Assembly: GCA_028023455.1 (NCBI GenBank)
Contig: JAQFVV010006546.1
Location: 374,001-438,000, forward strand
Length of the DNA stretch: 64,000 nucleotides
Source of the DNA: Epiperipatus broadwayi
Taxonomy: Eukaryota > Onychophora > Udeonychophora > Euonychophora > Peripatidae
Direction: 5' to 3'
The position numbers and the translations under genes were made by a program. Below are positions 1-14,338 of the stretch, one piece after another (position 1 is the first letter of the stretch; each line of letters starts with the position of its first letter). Under the pieces are notes generated by a model, which was not told the DNA's origin, did no database searches, and saw only the letters and a list, made by a program, of their open reading frames with translations.

Positions 1-3000
1 GATACTGGAGATAAATCTTAATCAACATTTACTAACTTGATATCCTTCATCATTTTTGGGCCAGACTGATTCCATATTACTGTTCAATTTATTTCATTAG
101 AATGCATTGATAAATTTTATTTTTGTCTCTGGTGTTCTGCATTCCAATGAGTCAGCATGCTGAATTAATTACTCTTTCAAATAATTAAATTTATAATCAT
201 CGGTTGTTGTAAAATCTAATCAGCATAGCATATATAGACTTAAATGATCAGAAGTTGTTTTCAAATTGCTACTAGGCCGAAAAAGATATCTGACACTATA
301 AAAAAAAATCCAACTGCACAAATACTAATAGAACTTTTAATTTTAATATTATAGCTGGGCTTCTTTGTATTACATTTAGTATTAGTGTTCTGGGTACATA
401 CTATTTACTTTTCTTCACTATAAGTCAAATTGTTTAAGACAGGTACTGTGCTCCAAAGTGAATTGTTATTAGAGCCTTAGTTTGGGCAAACACATTTTTC
501 TAACTTTCAATCCATGTTCACTTCTAATTTTTTTTAAACGCGGCATATACTAGGTAGGCGATTTGAGTCTTTCTGTTTAGAAAAGAATCAAAATAGGTAA
601 TTAGTCATTTGAAAAAACCTAAATTTTTTTTAATTCTTATTAGTCTTGGAGCATTTTGTATTTCTTGCACATTCTCAGGAGCAGATGTTTTACCCTTTTT
701 AACAAATATGCATTCAGTAAACTTTTACTCAGTGCAATTCCTATGCTAATTTTAATTAAAAAATTATACAGTCTTGTGATAAACCTCATTCCAACGTTGA
801 CTCATTGATGTTTCTGTATTTGTTGTTGTGAGTCATCCATTTTGCTGAAACTCATTTAAAGATGTTTTTCTAAAGGTAACTGGTTACAATAATGCAATCT
901 AATGTGTAACTAGAATTAATACTTTTGTGATTTTACACTTGCTGCGAATCTGTTGAATTGTGCAGTTTAATTCTAATTAAACAAAAAATGAATTTAGTAA
1001 AAGTCACAAGTATTTCTCTTGCATTTGTAACTGAGTAAATGCACTTATTTAGATTTTTGTTTATTGCATAATGATAATCGCTATGAATTGCTATCGTTCA
1101 CAATGAGAACAATAGGCATAGCTAATCAGATTTTTCTATGGGTATCATTCCTTTTTTAACTAGTTGATTATGTATCTTATTGACTTTGAAAAAAAAAGGT
1201 TTTATATGGTTTATAAAGAGTAGGATCTTTTCTTAGATTATTCTTAAGGACTGGATTTATTTAGTCTTTCTTTGTTTTAAAAAGGCCCAGGAATCTTTTT
1301 AATTTATTATTTAATACTGATTTTTTAAACTATATTAACTTAGATGCCTAGTTTTGTGAACTATAAAAAAATAATTTCATATAGTAAAATATGCTCTGCC
1401 TCATGACCTCATTTTATCATTAGAGTTTATGATCACTGATACATGAGAATATTTACCTCATTTCTATTTACATATGAAACTTCCTCATTTTTACATGTTA
1501 TGTAGATTCAGTTCTTTCTCAATATCAATAATATAGCTGATTTATTGTCAATTTTCATATTTATCTTTCTTCAGCAGATTAGGATAGGCAACATTTGTTT
1601 GTTTAAAGCCAATCAGCTGTTAATTACGTCCTGTTTTAGATACCATTCATTTTTTATTACATTTACTAAAACGTAATTGTGCCATCTCTTGGCCAATTTT
1701 GGTCGCATATTTTTCATTTTACACTTATTTTATAATAAATTCGAAATTTAAAATTTTAGTTTTAAAAAAATCTGCATTTGGTGATATATTTTGGAAAAAA
1801 AAATCAATTTTCATTGTCACGTACTGGTATATATCCCAGTTTTTTCCTCTGGTTAGACGGCTGTCAATTTCAGCCATTATTCTCCAGACATTTTTAAATG
1901 TCAACGTCAGCATGGGGAAAATGAACAACACTTGACCGCTCTCAAGGCAAGTGAATAACGAACCGCAATTTGCTTATCAATGACATTCACTGATAAGAAA
2001 CAAAATGCAATTTTTTTTCATAAACCTTATTGGATTTTATGAAGCTGAATTGAAACAATTCTTTAGATTAATATTTTATGAATAGAAACAGACTAGAAAT
2101 GTAATTGACAAATAAAAGGTCACAGATTTTTACGTAATGGACCAATACAATAATTAGACAGACTTTATACAAGTTGATGAAATCAGCTAAAGGTTAATAA
2201 TGCATACTTTTGTATTTTTAATATGTTTTTTATTTAGATTTTTCAGCCATGTGACTAACCACATAGGCTGATTTTTTTCTGATTTATGACATGTCTGTGT
2301 GATGTGTCCCTTTAAATCAGAATTGATTTATTTCTCAATGTTGCATTTTCAATTTTGTGATATGAGATTTTTGGTCTTTTTTCTTCATAATAGAAGCATA
2401 CAATTTTTTTATTACGATGTTCCACTTTAACCATTTTGTTTATGACCATTTCCTTTTTTTGAATTGCAAGTTCCTGGAATTCTTTGAACCAATCTAGTAC
2501 TCTTGCACAAGCTAGATCTTTTTAAATTGTTTTTTTTATATGACAGATTTCAACTTTATCTACCACATCCCAAAGAAACTGTCCAAGGAATGCTTCTTTA
2601 TCTTTTTACATATAATTTCTAGACAGGTTTCTAAGTGCTATGTCAAAGTCATAAAGTTTCTTCTTCTGGGTTTTGCTACTATTTCATCTAAAGTGTAGCT
2701 AGTAACATATCTTGAGAATAAGAAATTAAAACAATTACTTAGTTTACAAATTATTTCTTTGAAAGAGAAGATTTCAATTAAACCATTTTACAACAAACAA
2801 CTGATAATTTTCAATTCTTTTTATCTAAAACTAGAATAGAGTTTTTTATTTTATTTTACTTTTTTCAATTTTATTCACGAGTAAATATTTTTTCAAATAT
2901 TACATAAATAGCACTCACCTGGATAGATTTTCAATATCAATCTTACTAATCATATCCTGTGCTATATTTGTAGATTTCGTGCTATTTTACTGGTTATAAT

Positions 3001-3627
3001 TTTTTTAACAGTGATTTGTATCAAATATTTTATAGGCTACTATTGGAATTCAAAACTCAATGTTAACCATATCAGCAACTTTATTAGTTGTAATAGAACT
3101 CAAAATCCTAGAGTGATTGCGTTAGCTACTTTTTCAATTGCAGAATGGGCAAATAATAATTTGATCAATAGAATTTAACAACCGATTTGTTTCTAATATA
3201 ATACTTAATAAAATGAAACATTGATTATTCTGATATATACGTATAAATTAAATATAACTACTACATTGTATGCTTGAAATAAACGTAAATGAAATATAAT
3301 CAAATACATAAATATATTTTCGTATAAATTTCTAAATATTTTTTTTAAAACAAATGAGGCAAAACAATAACTTCAAAGATTATTAATTACGATTTCAAAT
3401 GTTTAATTGAACATGAAAACATGGTAACTTTTAAAGTTTTCTATATCTACATTTTCACTTCAGGATACCAACATTTCTCTTTATTTGTTATTGCTTTGCT
3501 GGGATGACCGTCTGAACATGATAACTTTAAAACAAAAAAAAAACAAAAACAGCATATAAATTTAATTTCACTTTGTTTTTCTAAGTTTTTCACCTATTAT
3601 TTTCTAGAATATACGATCATTTAAATG
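1..3627. other. AT-rich non-coding DNA, no gene seen
   Basis: No coding region, RNA gene or transposon protein is recognisable. The reading frames at 1699-1935 and 1725-1931 overlap on opposite strands and have no domain character. The only local structure noted is a small hairpin at about 2244-2272, with TCAGCC-ATGTG pairing to CACAT-GGCTGA. If the proposed split gene is real, this stretch is upstream sequence or part of a 5' intron. Confidence 0.6.
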
Positions 3628-3633
3628 ATAGCT

Positions 3634-3724
3634 TTTTTTTTTTTAAGTGTCATAGCATCGGCCGGGAAACCCGCAACCCGGGCAACTGCCTGCAAGTGCA
3701 AGGCAGTCGCGCTCTCGTCCACCA
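3634..3724 (-). mobile_element. tRNA-headed SINE, reverse copy
   Basis: Read on the minus strand, this is the same short element as at 46018-46124 and 54492-54603. A GC-rich head carries the CTGCCT/AGGCAG hairpin and the segment GCCCGGGTTGCGGG, followed by GATGCTATGACACTT and a poly-A tail (poly-T on the plus strand at about 3633-3644). The box B region reads GGGTTTCCCGG, so it has drifted from GGTTCGANTCC. A short ATAGCT is found on both sides (3628-3633, 3725-3730) and may be the target duplication. Its high GC stands out sharply from the AT-rich surroundings. Confidence 0.75.
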
Positions 3725-4245
3725 ATAGCTAATTAGCAGTGTTTTTCAAACAACTCATAGTTTATAGGGTTTTTCTTTTGGAAACTAAAATAATTTTTTA
3801 AGAATTTGAAAACATTATTCTCATTTTTAATTAGTTTGATGTTTATCCCAAAATCTAATTAATAATTTTTTATTTACCTCATAATTTTAGTTTTAGTAAA
3901 TGGCAAACTATTTACTATATATTTATATATTTAACTATTTACTATATACTGCCTGAATTTCTTATATAAAACTAATTTATTCTTATATTGTGATACTAGA
4001 ACGGAATTGCAGTATAATTACAGATAACATTAAAATATTTTATTAAAATATTTTTTTAAAGTTGTCATGATAACGAAGTTTACTTTATCAAAAAAAATAT
4101 TTAATGTTATTACAACAACTGCAAATCTTTCTTTGTAATAAAAGTATTTGGTCATTGTTAATGCTGATAATAAGCAAATGTATACCTGGATGAAACCAAA
4201 ATACGTAAGTTCACTTTTTTTTTATTTGTGGAAACTTTCACTTTA

Positions 4246-5015
<770 letters not shown>

Positions 5016-5127
5016 ACATAAAAATATTATTATACTTTTATTAAGTGATTTATGTCAAAGTTGTGAAATCAGCAAGTTTGACACTTAACAATTAAACTGT
5101 AGTAATTTGTTATATATATATATACTG

Positions 5128-5385
5128 AACAATAATAAATATATGTGTAAGAGATTGTAGTCTGGGCCAAGGGTGAGTTGAATAATGCTTATTCAGCACA
5201 AAACGTATATTTTGGGCATTATACATTTTTTCACATCTCTTTGGCCATGTGTTTATGATTACATCTCTCCACAAGGTGTTAAAAATGGATAGGAACTAGT
5301 CCATTTCTTGCATAAATGTGGTATAGTAAAAATTATACTTGAATAATCTCTAATCTAATGATGATGAATAAAGATTATTAATAAT
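5128..5385 (+). repeat. Interspersed repeat family A, copy 2
   Basis: This copy aligns with 4757-5015 from TGTAAGAGATTGTAGTCTGG through CACAAGGTGTTAAAA to GAATAATCTCTAATCTAATG. The hammerhead region survives only as GGGCCAAGGGTGAG...TTCAGCACAAAACGTATATTTTGGG. The CTGATGA core is lost, and the palindromic ACGTAT helix III is still visible. It lies in direct orientation about 370 bp after copy 1, so the two could be a tandem pair. Confidence 0.75.
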
Positions 5386-6024
5386 GTTATATTGCTTTAT
5401 TTATTCTTTAGACTTTTTATTTAATTTAAATGATAATTTATCAAGTTATTGTGGACAAATAAATAAGTTTACAGATTCATCTGATTACTTTTTTATCTAA
5501 AACTTTTAAGTTAAGGCAAATTATTATTGAATAATAAGAATACTTCTCCATAACTTAACCTTTCTCAGTTCATTCTAATAACCCTTAGATTAATGCTAAA
5601 TGTCAAATTTTTAGCAATTACAGTGACCTACTTTAGTTCTTGAAGTGGCTATATATTGATAACAATATTGCAATTTATAATGAATGATTCCAATGGAACA
5701 ATAATTAATCTATATTTTAGCTTACATTTTTGTACCTAGATGCCAAGAGTTTTCAACATATAGGAAGTCTTTATAATTTGATAGTTAATGGTAGAATTTG
5801 TTTATTTTTTGTGTAAAACAGAAAAGATTCTATAAATATTTTTTTTTCTTTCAAAGTTGTTTTTATTTATGTCAAGAATATAGTTTTATGTAATGTAAAA
5901 TATATTTTATATTTATAATTAAATAATGTTTTTAGAATGATTAAACTTATCATTGTAAGATGAATGCATTCATATGCTGATTGTGCATATATTAACTTTG
6001 TTTGCTTTTTATTGTTTTACTTAG
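5386..6024. other. AT-rich DNA, nothing recognised
   Basis: No repeat, reading frame or RNA motif is recognised. It ends in a pyrimidine-rich tract (TTTGCTTTTTATTGTTTTACTTAG) that serves as the proposed splice acceptor of the exon at 6025. Confidence 0.5.
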
Positions 6025-6093
6025 ATTATCTGTTCTATAAAGTGAGCTTACTGAAAATCCAGGAAGAAATAAAAAATGGATGATTCTGAAAAA
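6025..6093 (+). CDS. Candidate exon 1 (5' UTR plus start codon) of a split gene
   Basis: A good splice acceptor (pyrimidine tract ending TTACTTAG) precedes 6025, and a donor GTATGC follows 6093. The ATG at 6076 has a favourable context (AAAAATGG). An in-frame TAA at 6070-6072 directly upstream supports it as the true start. The coding part is six codons, MDDSEK, and ends in phase 0. The next candidate exon at 14265 opens in phase 0. No family can be assigned. The evidence is splice signals plus phase agreement with four further exons, so this is an inference needing transcript support. Confidence 0.45.
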
Positions 6094-8880
6094 GTATGCT
6101 AAATATAGTTATCATAAATATTAATAGCTAATATTTTTTATTGAATTAAGTTCATATTATATTTACGTTTTATTTGCTTTTTCATATAATTGTTTATATA
6201 AATTAGCAGTTATACAATTAAAATCAGCATTCATTTTTTATGTGTTTTTACTTTTTATTTAAATTTTAGAGTTTTTAGCAATGAAATAAATCAATAAAAT
6301 CAAAACTTTTTGTGCTTAATAAAATATCAGAGTTAGGATTGTCATGTGACATTGTATTTAGTTATGTTGTATTTGAACATGGAAATTTAAAAATGTATAA
6401 AGCTAAAAAATAAATTCCAATTAAAAAAGTCAAGTAAGTCATTAAAAACAAAAATAATACAAATTTATTAATGGCAAATTTAATGTTCCACTAGGGCTTA
6501 TGTGTTATTAATTCTGGAACTGAACTTTTGGTCAAATTAAATATATATGGTTACAAAACACATGAAAAATAAAATATGTTATATCCAATAAAATATGTTA
6601 TCCAAGGCCAAAAAAATATCAAAAAATTAAATTTATCTAAATATAAATGAGAAGACACTGATTAATTACAAATGGGACTCTTAAGATTTTGATAAAGATA
6701 AAATAAACCTAATTTTAATATTGACTTTCATAAGTTTGGTATAAATAATACTTAAAAAAGACAGTGACATTAAAAAATAAATCTTTGTCATTCTAAATGA
6801 CTGGGAATTAAATTTATTTCAACTAAAATGGAAAACCTTAAGTGACTGATAATAATACAAAAAAAAATAATGACATAGAAAAGTCATTAACTAGATTGTT
6901 TCTCAAATCAAACAATTTTTGAAAAAAATCTTTAATGGAAATGTGCTCACTCATCTACAACTTAATTGGCAATTGGTCCATAAAGGTATTTGATATATTA
7001 TTTCAAGAATTTATCTAGCATATAATCTTTTTAATCTTAATTATGATATTTTAATTGACTGTAAAATATGAAACTCTATATTATGCTTTAGCTCTACAAT
7101 ATTATAAGAAAGTTTATAAAAAGATTGTAATCAAAGAAGTTCAAATACTATATAATAAAATTGAATATATATATATTATAATGAAATGGGGAAATTAGGT
7201 TGTGAATCTAGAGTGAACATAGGGTGATGAAAAATTATCATCAACCCCAGTTCAAAATATAAAATTTACAAATAAAGAGTATAATCAAAATATAAAAATT
7301 TCAAAAAGTATCATATTTAAGTAATGTTTAAAATAACAAAAATATTTTAAATAATTCTATAAGATAATAAAATAGAAATCTCTGTGACTTCAGCCCAGTT
7401 AACTCCTTAGAGAAACTAAAATTAACTATACATCAACCATCATTATAAATAAGCAATGGTAAGTATAAGTAATAATCATTCATCATCATGAATGATCAGC
7501 AATAAAAATAAATCAATAGTCAATCTGGTGACTGGATTTGAAATGGGTCTCATGTAGACCAGGCCAAATAATTATCCTTTGCCAGCTTGGGGCAATTATT
7601 TAAAAATAATTTGGATGCACCAACTTAAGTGCTCATTCATAAGAATACATACTAATCAAAACAATAATCTGTATTATTAAAATAGGCTAATCATCATCAA
7701 TGTTCTGGCCACTCAGTACATTAATGTACAAACCAGCTATAAACATAAATTCTAATAGACTAAATTAAATAAAATGTAGTACATGGGCTTTGAAGAATAT
7801 AATCCTCATGCCAAACCAGGACAATGTTATATTGAAATACACCTGCACTAAAATACATCCCTTTTAATACATCAGATCATTATGCTCAAATCTAGTTCAG
7901 AGAACATAAGCTCTATAATTGTTACTATGATCAAGATATGATGCAAACATATAATTTTCTAAACTCTTTTTAGAATTAAGTCACTGGAATAATTTTAACA
8001 GTTGAATACAAATTTATTAATAACAAAAAATAAATGAAGTTAAGGTCTGACAATATGGCTATACACTTATAAGCTTTCTGATTATGAGTAATATATATAG
8101 ATAAACTATCACATTTGTGATTTACAAAATTATTAAAAAAATTCAAGTTATTACATTGATTTACAATACCTTTTAATGGGTTTACATACAACACATATAT
8201 AGTTATTCACACAGACATGAGTTTTATAACATATAATGAATATACTTCAATTGATATTTAATAAAATTTAAAAAAAATATTCCTGACACTCATTGGTATA
8301 TATAAACACACATACATGTGACACAATAATTTCTGAACATGTGTGAATTGTCAAAAAATAAAAATACATGATTAAAAATTTTAAGTTATATTTTAATGAT
8401 ACACATACCTATGCTAAGTTCACTTGAAACAAATATATATATATATAATTGCACAGATGTATGATCTATTAACATAATATATTTGAACTTATCAAAATAA
8501 TAAAATTATTAAAAATATTTTTCATAATTGATTCCATTTTACATCTATATAAATTTCAATGCTTTACTAATAAAGGTTTTTTTTTCACTTAAAAAAATAC
8601 AATCAGTTTTGAAAGGTTGCTTTTTCGATTTCTTCTTTTTTTAAAATAAAAATAAAATCATCCTTTAACAGATTATGTTAATTAATTATAATGCTTTTAA
8701 AATCATCTATTCTTTACAGTTTGATTTTTTTTTTATTCAAGCAAAATTAATTGCTTGTATTTTTAAAATATCATTTTAAGGAAATTACTAAAACAATTTC
8801 TTTAAATATATATATAATCATCTATGAATTGATCCTTTTTTAGATGTTTGACTGAAGCAAATTATTTACTTGCTTTATTT
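6094..8880. other. AT-rich DNA, part of proposed intron 1
   Basis: Very AT-rich with short TA runs. The reading frame at 7976-8194 on the minus strand has no domain character. Nothing else is recognised. Confidence 0.5.
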
Positions 8881-9228
8881 GGTAATAGTATCTTATTTGA
8901 TGGCGCTCTTGCTAATGAAAAACAATAAAATATAACATTACCTGGCCATGACCTTTCAATAACTAATTGACCCTTACTTGTTTTTTTAAATAATATTAAA
9001 AAACTAAATGCCTTTTTTCAATAATGACAAATACAGCATAATTTTGACAAAATGGCACATATTCTTTTTTAACAACAACAATAACAAGAACTAATTGACA
9101 TTTTTATGTTTTTTTTTGTTAAATAACATTAAAAAAGTAAATGCCTTTTTTTTAAGATTGACAAATACAATGGCATTTGTAAAAAAGAAATGTATTCTTT
9201 TTTAACAACAACAATAGCAAAATATTTA
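8881..9228 (+). mobile_element. Fold-back element segment A
   Basis: This segment starts GGTAATAGTATC, the same terminal motif that opens segment B at 9229. It is the inverted counterpart of 9962-10259 (A'). Matching landmarks are GAAAAACAATRAAATATAA, ACTTGTTTTTTTAAA, TAATGACAAATACAGCAT and ACAATAACAAGAACTAATTGACA. It ends directly against B with no spacer. No transposase is present, so this is a non-autonomous long-inverted-repeat element of unknown superfamily. Confidence 0.75.
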
Positions 9229-9961
9229 GGTAGTAGTATCAACGACCATACCAGTCACTTGATGGTGCTACTCAAAAACAGTTAAATATACCATTTTTGA
9301 GGCAGCCAGTAATACCTTGTAGTATGTTATGCTAATTATCTTGCAATTCACACTACTTTCAAGCAGCCTGTTCTTACCCTACAAATGATCGGTATTGAGT
9401 TGGCACTGTCATATAATTTGAGGGTGTGTAGATTTGAAGTCAACATAACATTTGAAATGTCATTTAATAACATATTATATTACATTTAAATGATGTACTA
9501 TGATGTCCAAAAATTTTTCAAACCATATCAGTGGTTGTGAAGACTTTGTGATGGTTTAAAAATAGGGAAAGTTTTGTTATAAGCACAACTTCTTAAACAG
9601 TCACAGCAGTCGCGATATCTTCATGAGACATTAGTTTGTTAATGTATTGATTTGCTTTTGTATTTTAATTTTGTTTAAATGCTTAATTTACTATTAGAAA
9701 AATACTGTACATATATTAAATTTAATGTAAAAAAGGTCATAAATAAATTTTTTTTCTTGTTGTTTAGTCTGATTAGTTTGTTATCAAGTAGTGCATCTTT
9801 TGGATGATCCTTCAGATCGTCAAAGACATTAGGATTCCCCCATGCCTATTCCAGCATTATGTGCTGACATTTTAATGTTTTTTGTTGTTGTTTTGGTGTT
9901 GAAAGTATTAGAAGAATAACATATATTTAATAAAATCTTAAAAACATCCTAAATAAATATT
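9229..9961 (+). mobile_element. Fold-back element arm B (left)
   Basis: This 733-bp arm begins GGTAGTAGTATCAACGACC and ends CCTAAATAAATATT. It is the near-perfect inverted counterpart of 10260-10996 (B', 737 bp). Landmarks in both arms include TACCCTACAAATGATCGGTATTGA, CAACCACTGA-type blocks, TGTTTAAATGCTTAATTTAC and CATCTTTTGGATGATC. No coding capacity is seen. Arms this long and similar mark a fold-back type element; base pairing of the single strand would give a large hairpin. Confidence 0.85.
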
Positions 9962-10259
9962 TTGTTATTGTCGTTAATCTTAAAAAAAAAAAGACATCTA
10001 TTTTTTTTAACATTATTTAACAAAAAAAAAAAACAACATAAAAATGTCAATTAGTTCTTGTTATTGTTATTGTTAAAAAAAATACATGTCATGTTGTCAA
10101 AATGATGCTGTATTTGTCATTATTTAAAAAAAAGACATTTAGTTTTTTAATGTTATTTTTAAAAAAACAAGTAAAGCTCACCAGGTAACATTATATTTCA
10201 TTGTTTTTCATTAGAAAGAGCATCATCAAGAGAATGGTATAGTCATTGATACTATTACC
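9962..10259 (-). mobile_element. Segment A' lodged at the centre of the B/B' fold-back
   Basis: This is the reverse complement of segment A and ends GATACTATTACC at 10259. It sits exactly at the symmetry centre of B and B', where AATATT is found on both sides. It is either a solo or truncated copy of the same family inserted at the tip of the hairpin, or a product of rearrangement of an A-B unit. Confidence 0.75.
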
Positions 10260-10996
10260 AATATTTATTTAGGATGTTTTTAAGATTTTATTAAATATAC
10301 GTTATTCTTCTAATACTTTCAACACCAAAACAACAACAAAAAAAACATTAAAATGTCAGCGCATAGTGCTAGAATAGGCATGGGGGGACCTAATGTCGTT
10401 GTTGGTCCAAATGATCATCCAAAAGATGCATTTCTTGATAAACAAACTAATCAGACTGAACGACAAGAAAAAAAGTTATTTACCTTTTTAACATTAAATT
10501 TAATATAAGTACATTATTCTTCTAACAGTAAATTAAGCATTTAAACAAAATTATAATACATAAACAAATCAATATATTAACAAACTAATGTCTTGCAAAG
10601 ATATTGCGACTGCAATGACTGTTTAAGAAGTAGCACTTATAACAAAACTTTCCCTATTTTTAAACTACTACAAAGTCTTCACAACCACTGAGATGGTTTG
10701 AAAATTTTTTGGACATCATAGTACATCATTTAAATGTAATATAATACTTTATTAAATGACATTTCAAATTTTATGTTGACTTCAAATCTACACACTCTCA
10801 AATTATACAATAGTGCAGACTCAATACCGATCATTTGTAGGGTAAAAACAGGTCTCTTGAAAATAGTGTGAATTGTGAGATAATTAGCATAACACACTAC
10901 AAGGCATTACCGGCTGCCTCAAAAATGGTATATTTAACTGTTTTTGAATAGCACCAGCACTGTCAAGTGAATGGTATGGTCATTAATACTACTACC
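10260..10996 (-). mobile_element. Fold-back element arm B' (right)
   Basis: Inverted partner of 9229-9961, ending in GGTCATTAATACTACTACC, the complement of the GGTAGTAGTATC terminus. Similarity to B runs across the full length with scattered point changes. The flanks show no obvious target-site duplication (TTTAGG-side against CTTTATT-side). Confidence 0.85.
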
Positions 10997-13752
10997 CTTT
11001 ATTTTAAGTTATAGGTTAAAAAGTCATTTTTAAAAAACTCACTTTATATAAATAAGCTTATCTCTGTTTCTCTGCATACATAAATAAATCTTTTAGCAAG
11101 CTAAGATATTTCTCTTGGTGAGCTATCTGGTTTTGGTGAGATTGCTCTATAGTTAAGGATTGTAATCATCAGGAAAGCTATAGTCAGTTAACTGCAGTGA
11201 CCCCCCCCTTTTATCCAGGATTTTATATACATCAGACAAGCAAACTGTCTTGTCAACATTTGTAGCTATGAAACATTTGAAGTTGACCATTTTCTCCATG
11301 TGAATTTGTGAACTATAGAGCAGCATTTTGACTTGCCTCCTTGCAATATTATATTGTCATCGTAGTTTTCTGTCCTGATCTGGATTTCTCTGCTAGCTAG
11401 CTACTTCTGACCAGATATAATTACTCCCAACTGCTTTTCAGAATATTATTAGCCAAAACTTACCAAAAACATATCAGCCAACTCTTACAACTAAAATTAC
11501 TAGCTAAACTAAAATTAATATTTTTTATCAACTCTTTTTATATGGTCATTGAGCTGACAAAAACTGTTTTTATTTTTTTATCTTGATTAAAAATAATTCT
11601 AATCCTTTCAAGAGCAACAAAAATTTTTAAAAATAAATAATAGACATTTTTACAATTATCAAAAAACATGCTTGCTTTTAATTTCAAAATAAGAATACAA
11701 TATTAATATTTATTTAGACATTTTAAATCTGTTTAATTTATAATAAAATTTTATTTTAAATTCAAAATTATGTAATCTTTTACTAGGATTATTTTATTCC
11801 AGGAAATATAGAAAAATATCTACAAAATTTTGGTTTGTGTTTATTTCTACTTTTCCTTTCAACTTTATATATATATTTATGCACATACACTATGTTATTA
11901 TGTGCCATGTAACAGTCCTGTTTTTATATATATATAAATTATACATCATTTTTTAAGATTAAGTTTTTTTAGTCAAAAGCCATCAACTATATAATTATCA
12001 TTACATAATTATTAAAAGAAATGTTTTCAAATATTCCCTACCAAAAGACATCAAACAAATCGAAGAAAATCATATCTTGACCAATTACCATATTCTCTTG
12101 CAAAAATCAAATACCATTCATCATCACCACAATAAAAACAAAATATTCTATGTTCTTTAGATGTAACAAGGTTGAACAAATTGCTTTTAATTATAATACT
12201 GGTATTTTGAGTGATGTTGTTAATAGAATATACTTAAAAAAAAAACAAATATAATAGGTGTTTCCTCAAGTTAAAAGCAAGTTGTAAATTAGAAATGCAG
12301 AAATATCTAGCTGAAATTAATTTATCCTGCAATTTAGATTCATATAGTATAGAAATGGTTTTTGATAGCTATGGATATTTCTATGAATTTCTAAATAATA
12401 TAAATAAAATTTATTTCAATATAAGAATATTATTTACTTGAACTTCTGAAATATTGCTTTGAAAATGTAATCTTTAACTCTTTATGATGAATAGCAAGGA
12501 CTTACATTAAGGCTTGCAACATATTGTTGATGTGATAAGTAGATAATAAATAACTTCTAATCACTTCATGGTACACAAAAACACATTCATGTAATAAACA
12601 AATAAAAATAGTTTTAAGAGACTTGATAGCAAAAAGGGACAACATAGAATAACATTTTTTTACTTGCAACCTAATTCTGTAACTGATAGCATCAGATATA
12701 TTTCCTGTAGAAATATACAAGTGGTGTTTGGATAACAGAATGCTTTGCTAACAGAAGTAGAAAAGGTGTCAAATGCTTTGGATTGTTTTCAATTCCTGCC
12801 TATATGTTAGATGACTATTGTTGTACATGCATTGATGAATTTCTTCATCACCTTATTTATAAGTATTATTTCAAAATTTTGATAAGTTATATTTCATGAA
12901 TTTCAATCTCAAGAAACAGCAATATAAGAAATTTATTTCATTATAAAATAAGTTATTTTATTGTCACTATCCCAGAATTATGTGAGAAGAGTTGTTTATG
13001 ACTTAAGAAACCAAATGGAAGTTTCCTAGAGAATTGCATCCTATAAGTTATAGAGACAATTAATTTAGTATAAAGAAATCATTACCTAGAGCAAATTCAT
13101 CCATTAAGCTTCATTGATTATGGAATCTAGAATAAAGAACTTTTCTACAAGAACTTATTCAAGCACGAGTGCGTGTGTGGCGCAAAAATTATTTGACTTA
13201 ATCGTACAGGAACTTATAAAAAAGAAGAAATTTTCTCAGAAATAATAAACTTTCACTTATTTTTTTTATATTATGCATCCATATTTTTATGCGTTTTAGA
13301 GCTTTCAGAGATAATAGGTTTACTGACCAGATAAAACAATTTTAATAACATTTTATTTTTATATTTATGTGCACATACAGTACCATGCATGAATGTATAA
13401 ACATTTAGATAGTTAGCACACATATTATTTATGTTTTAACAGATGAGAATAAACTAAAGAATCTTATCATTGTATATAACTTAAATGCTTGAGAGTATAA
13501 TATCCTTTTGTCTGTTGTACTTATTCAAAGACTTATTGGAGTTTCATAAAAGTTTTAATGTAACATTTATTTATAAAACTATTTGTAACAGTTTCAGGAT
13601 TGAATGTTATAAGTTGATTGGAGCTGTTTAAACTATTAAAGCCATTTGTTATATTATTTGTTAGAGATGTAAATAAAATTGGATGATTTTTCACTTAATC
13701 AGTTCATATTAATTATTTTATTTATTCACTCACGTCATATAAATTCACAATC
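10997..13752. other. AT-rich DNA, nothing recognised
   Basis: Part of proposed intron 1. A homopolymer of C (GACCCCCCCC, about 11205) and TA runs are present. The minus frame at 12502-12720 has no domain similarity that I can see. Confidence 0.5.
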
Positions 13753-13753
13753 A

Positions 13754-13928
<175 letters not shown>

Positions 13929-14264
13929 TTAAGCCCTGAGATCTTTAATCATTTATTATTTTAAGTATATTTGAAGTTAGTAAACCTACCCTTTGGCTTT
14001 AAATGCACATTATTGTAGAACTTCATTTTCGGTTAACATTTATGAATAATTTTACAGATTTTATAGTTAGTAGTTTCATTCGATAAAGTTCAAATAGAAT
14101 ATTAAGGCAGTTTCAATATATAAATCTCTATTACTGAAAAGTGGAACCTGAACCTAAAAGACATCCCTTTTGACCACATTTACCGTTACAATATATATAA
14201 ACTTGTTATATGAAGCAAAATTTTTAATAAATTTATTAATATTTTGTCATGTTATTTATTTTAG

Positions 14265-14338
14265 GTGACTGATACAATTTCGAATAGCACAATAATTATA
14301 TCAAGCAAATCTAATTACTCTGAAGAAATAAATAGCAG
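14265..14338 (+). CDS. Candidate exon 2 of a split gene
   Basis: A strong acceptor (GTTATTTATTTTAG) precedes 14265 and a near-consensus donor (GCAG/GTAAGAG) follows 14338. Only one of the three frames is open across the 74 bases. It starts in phase 0, as required after the exon ending at 6093, and leaves two bases (AG) for the next exon. The peptide starts VTDTISNSTIIISS and ends with an acidic stretch, YSEEINS. It is serine- and asparagine-rich, with no domain I recognise. Good signals at both ends of an open 74-bp segment make this the best single exon in the window. Confidence 0.55.

Noticed and set aside
3634-3724. Functional tRNA gene
   Set aside because: No complete cloverleaf. The box B is mutated, a poly-A tail is present and two dispersed copies exist, so it is a SINE.
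5165-5235. Hammerhead core in repeat A copy 2
   Set aside because: The CTGATGA motif is lost (GGGTGAG), so it is not listed as an RNA feature; only the repeat is reported.
12502-12720. Minus-strand 72-codon frame ending at a GTAAGT
   Set aside because: No acceptor at the other side, no domain and low-complexity composition; not convincing as an exon.
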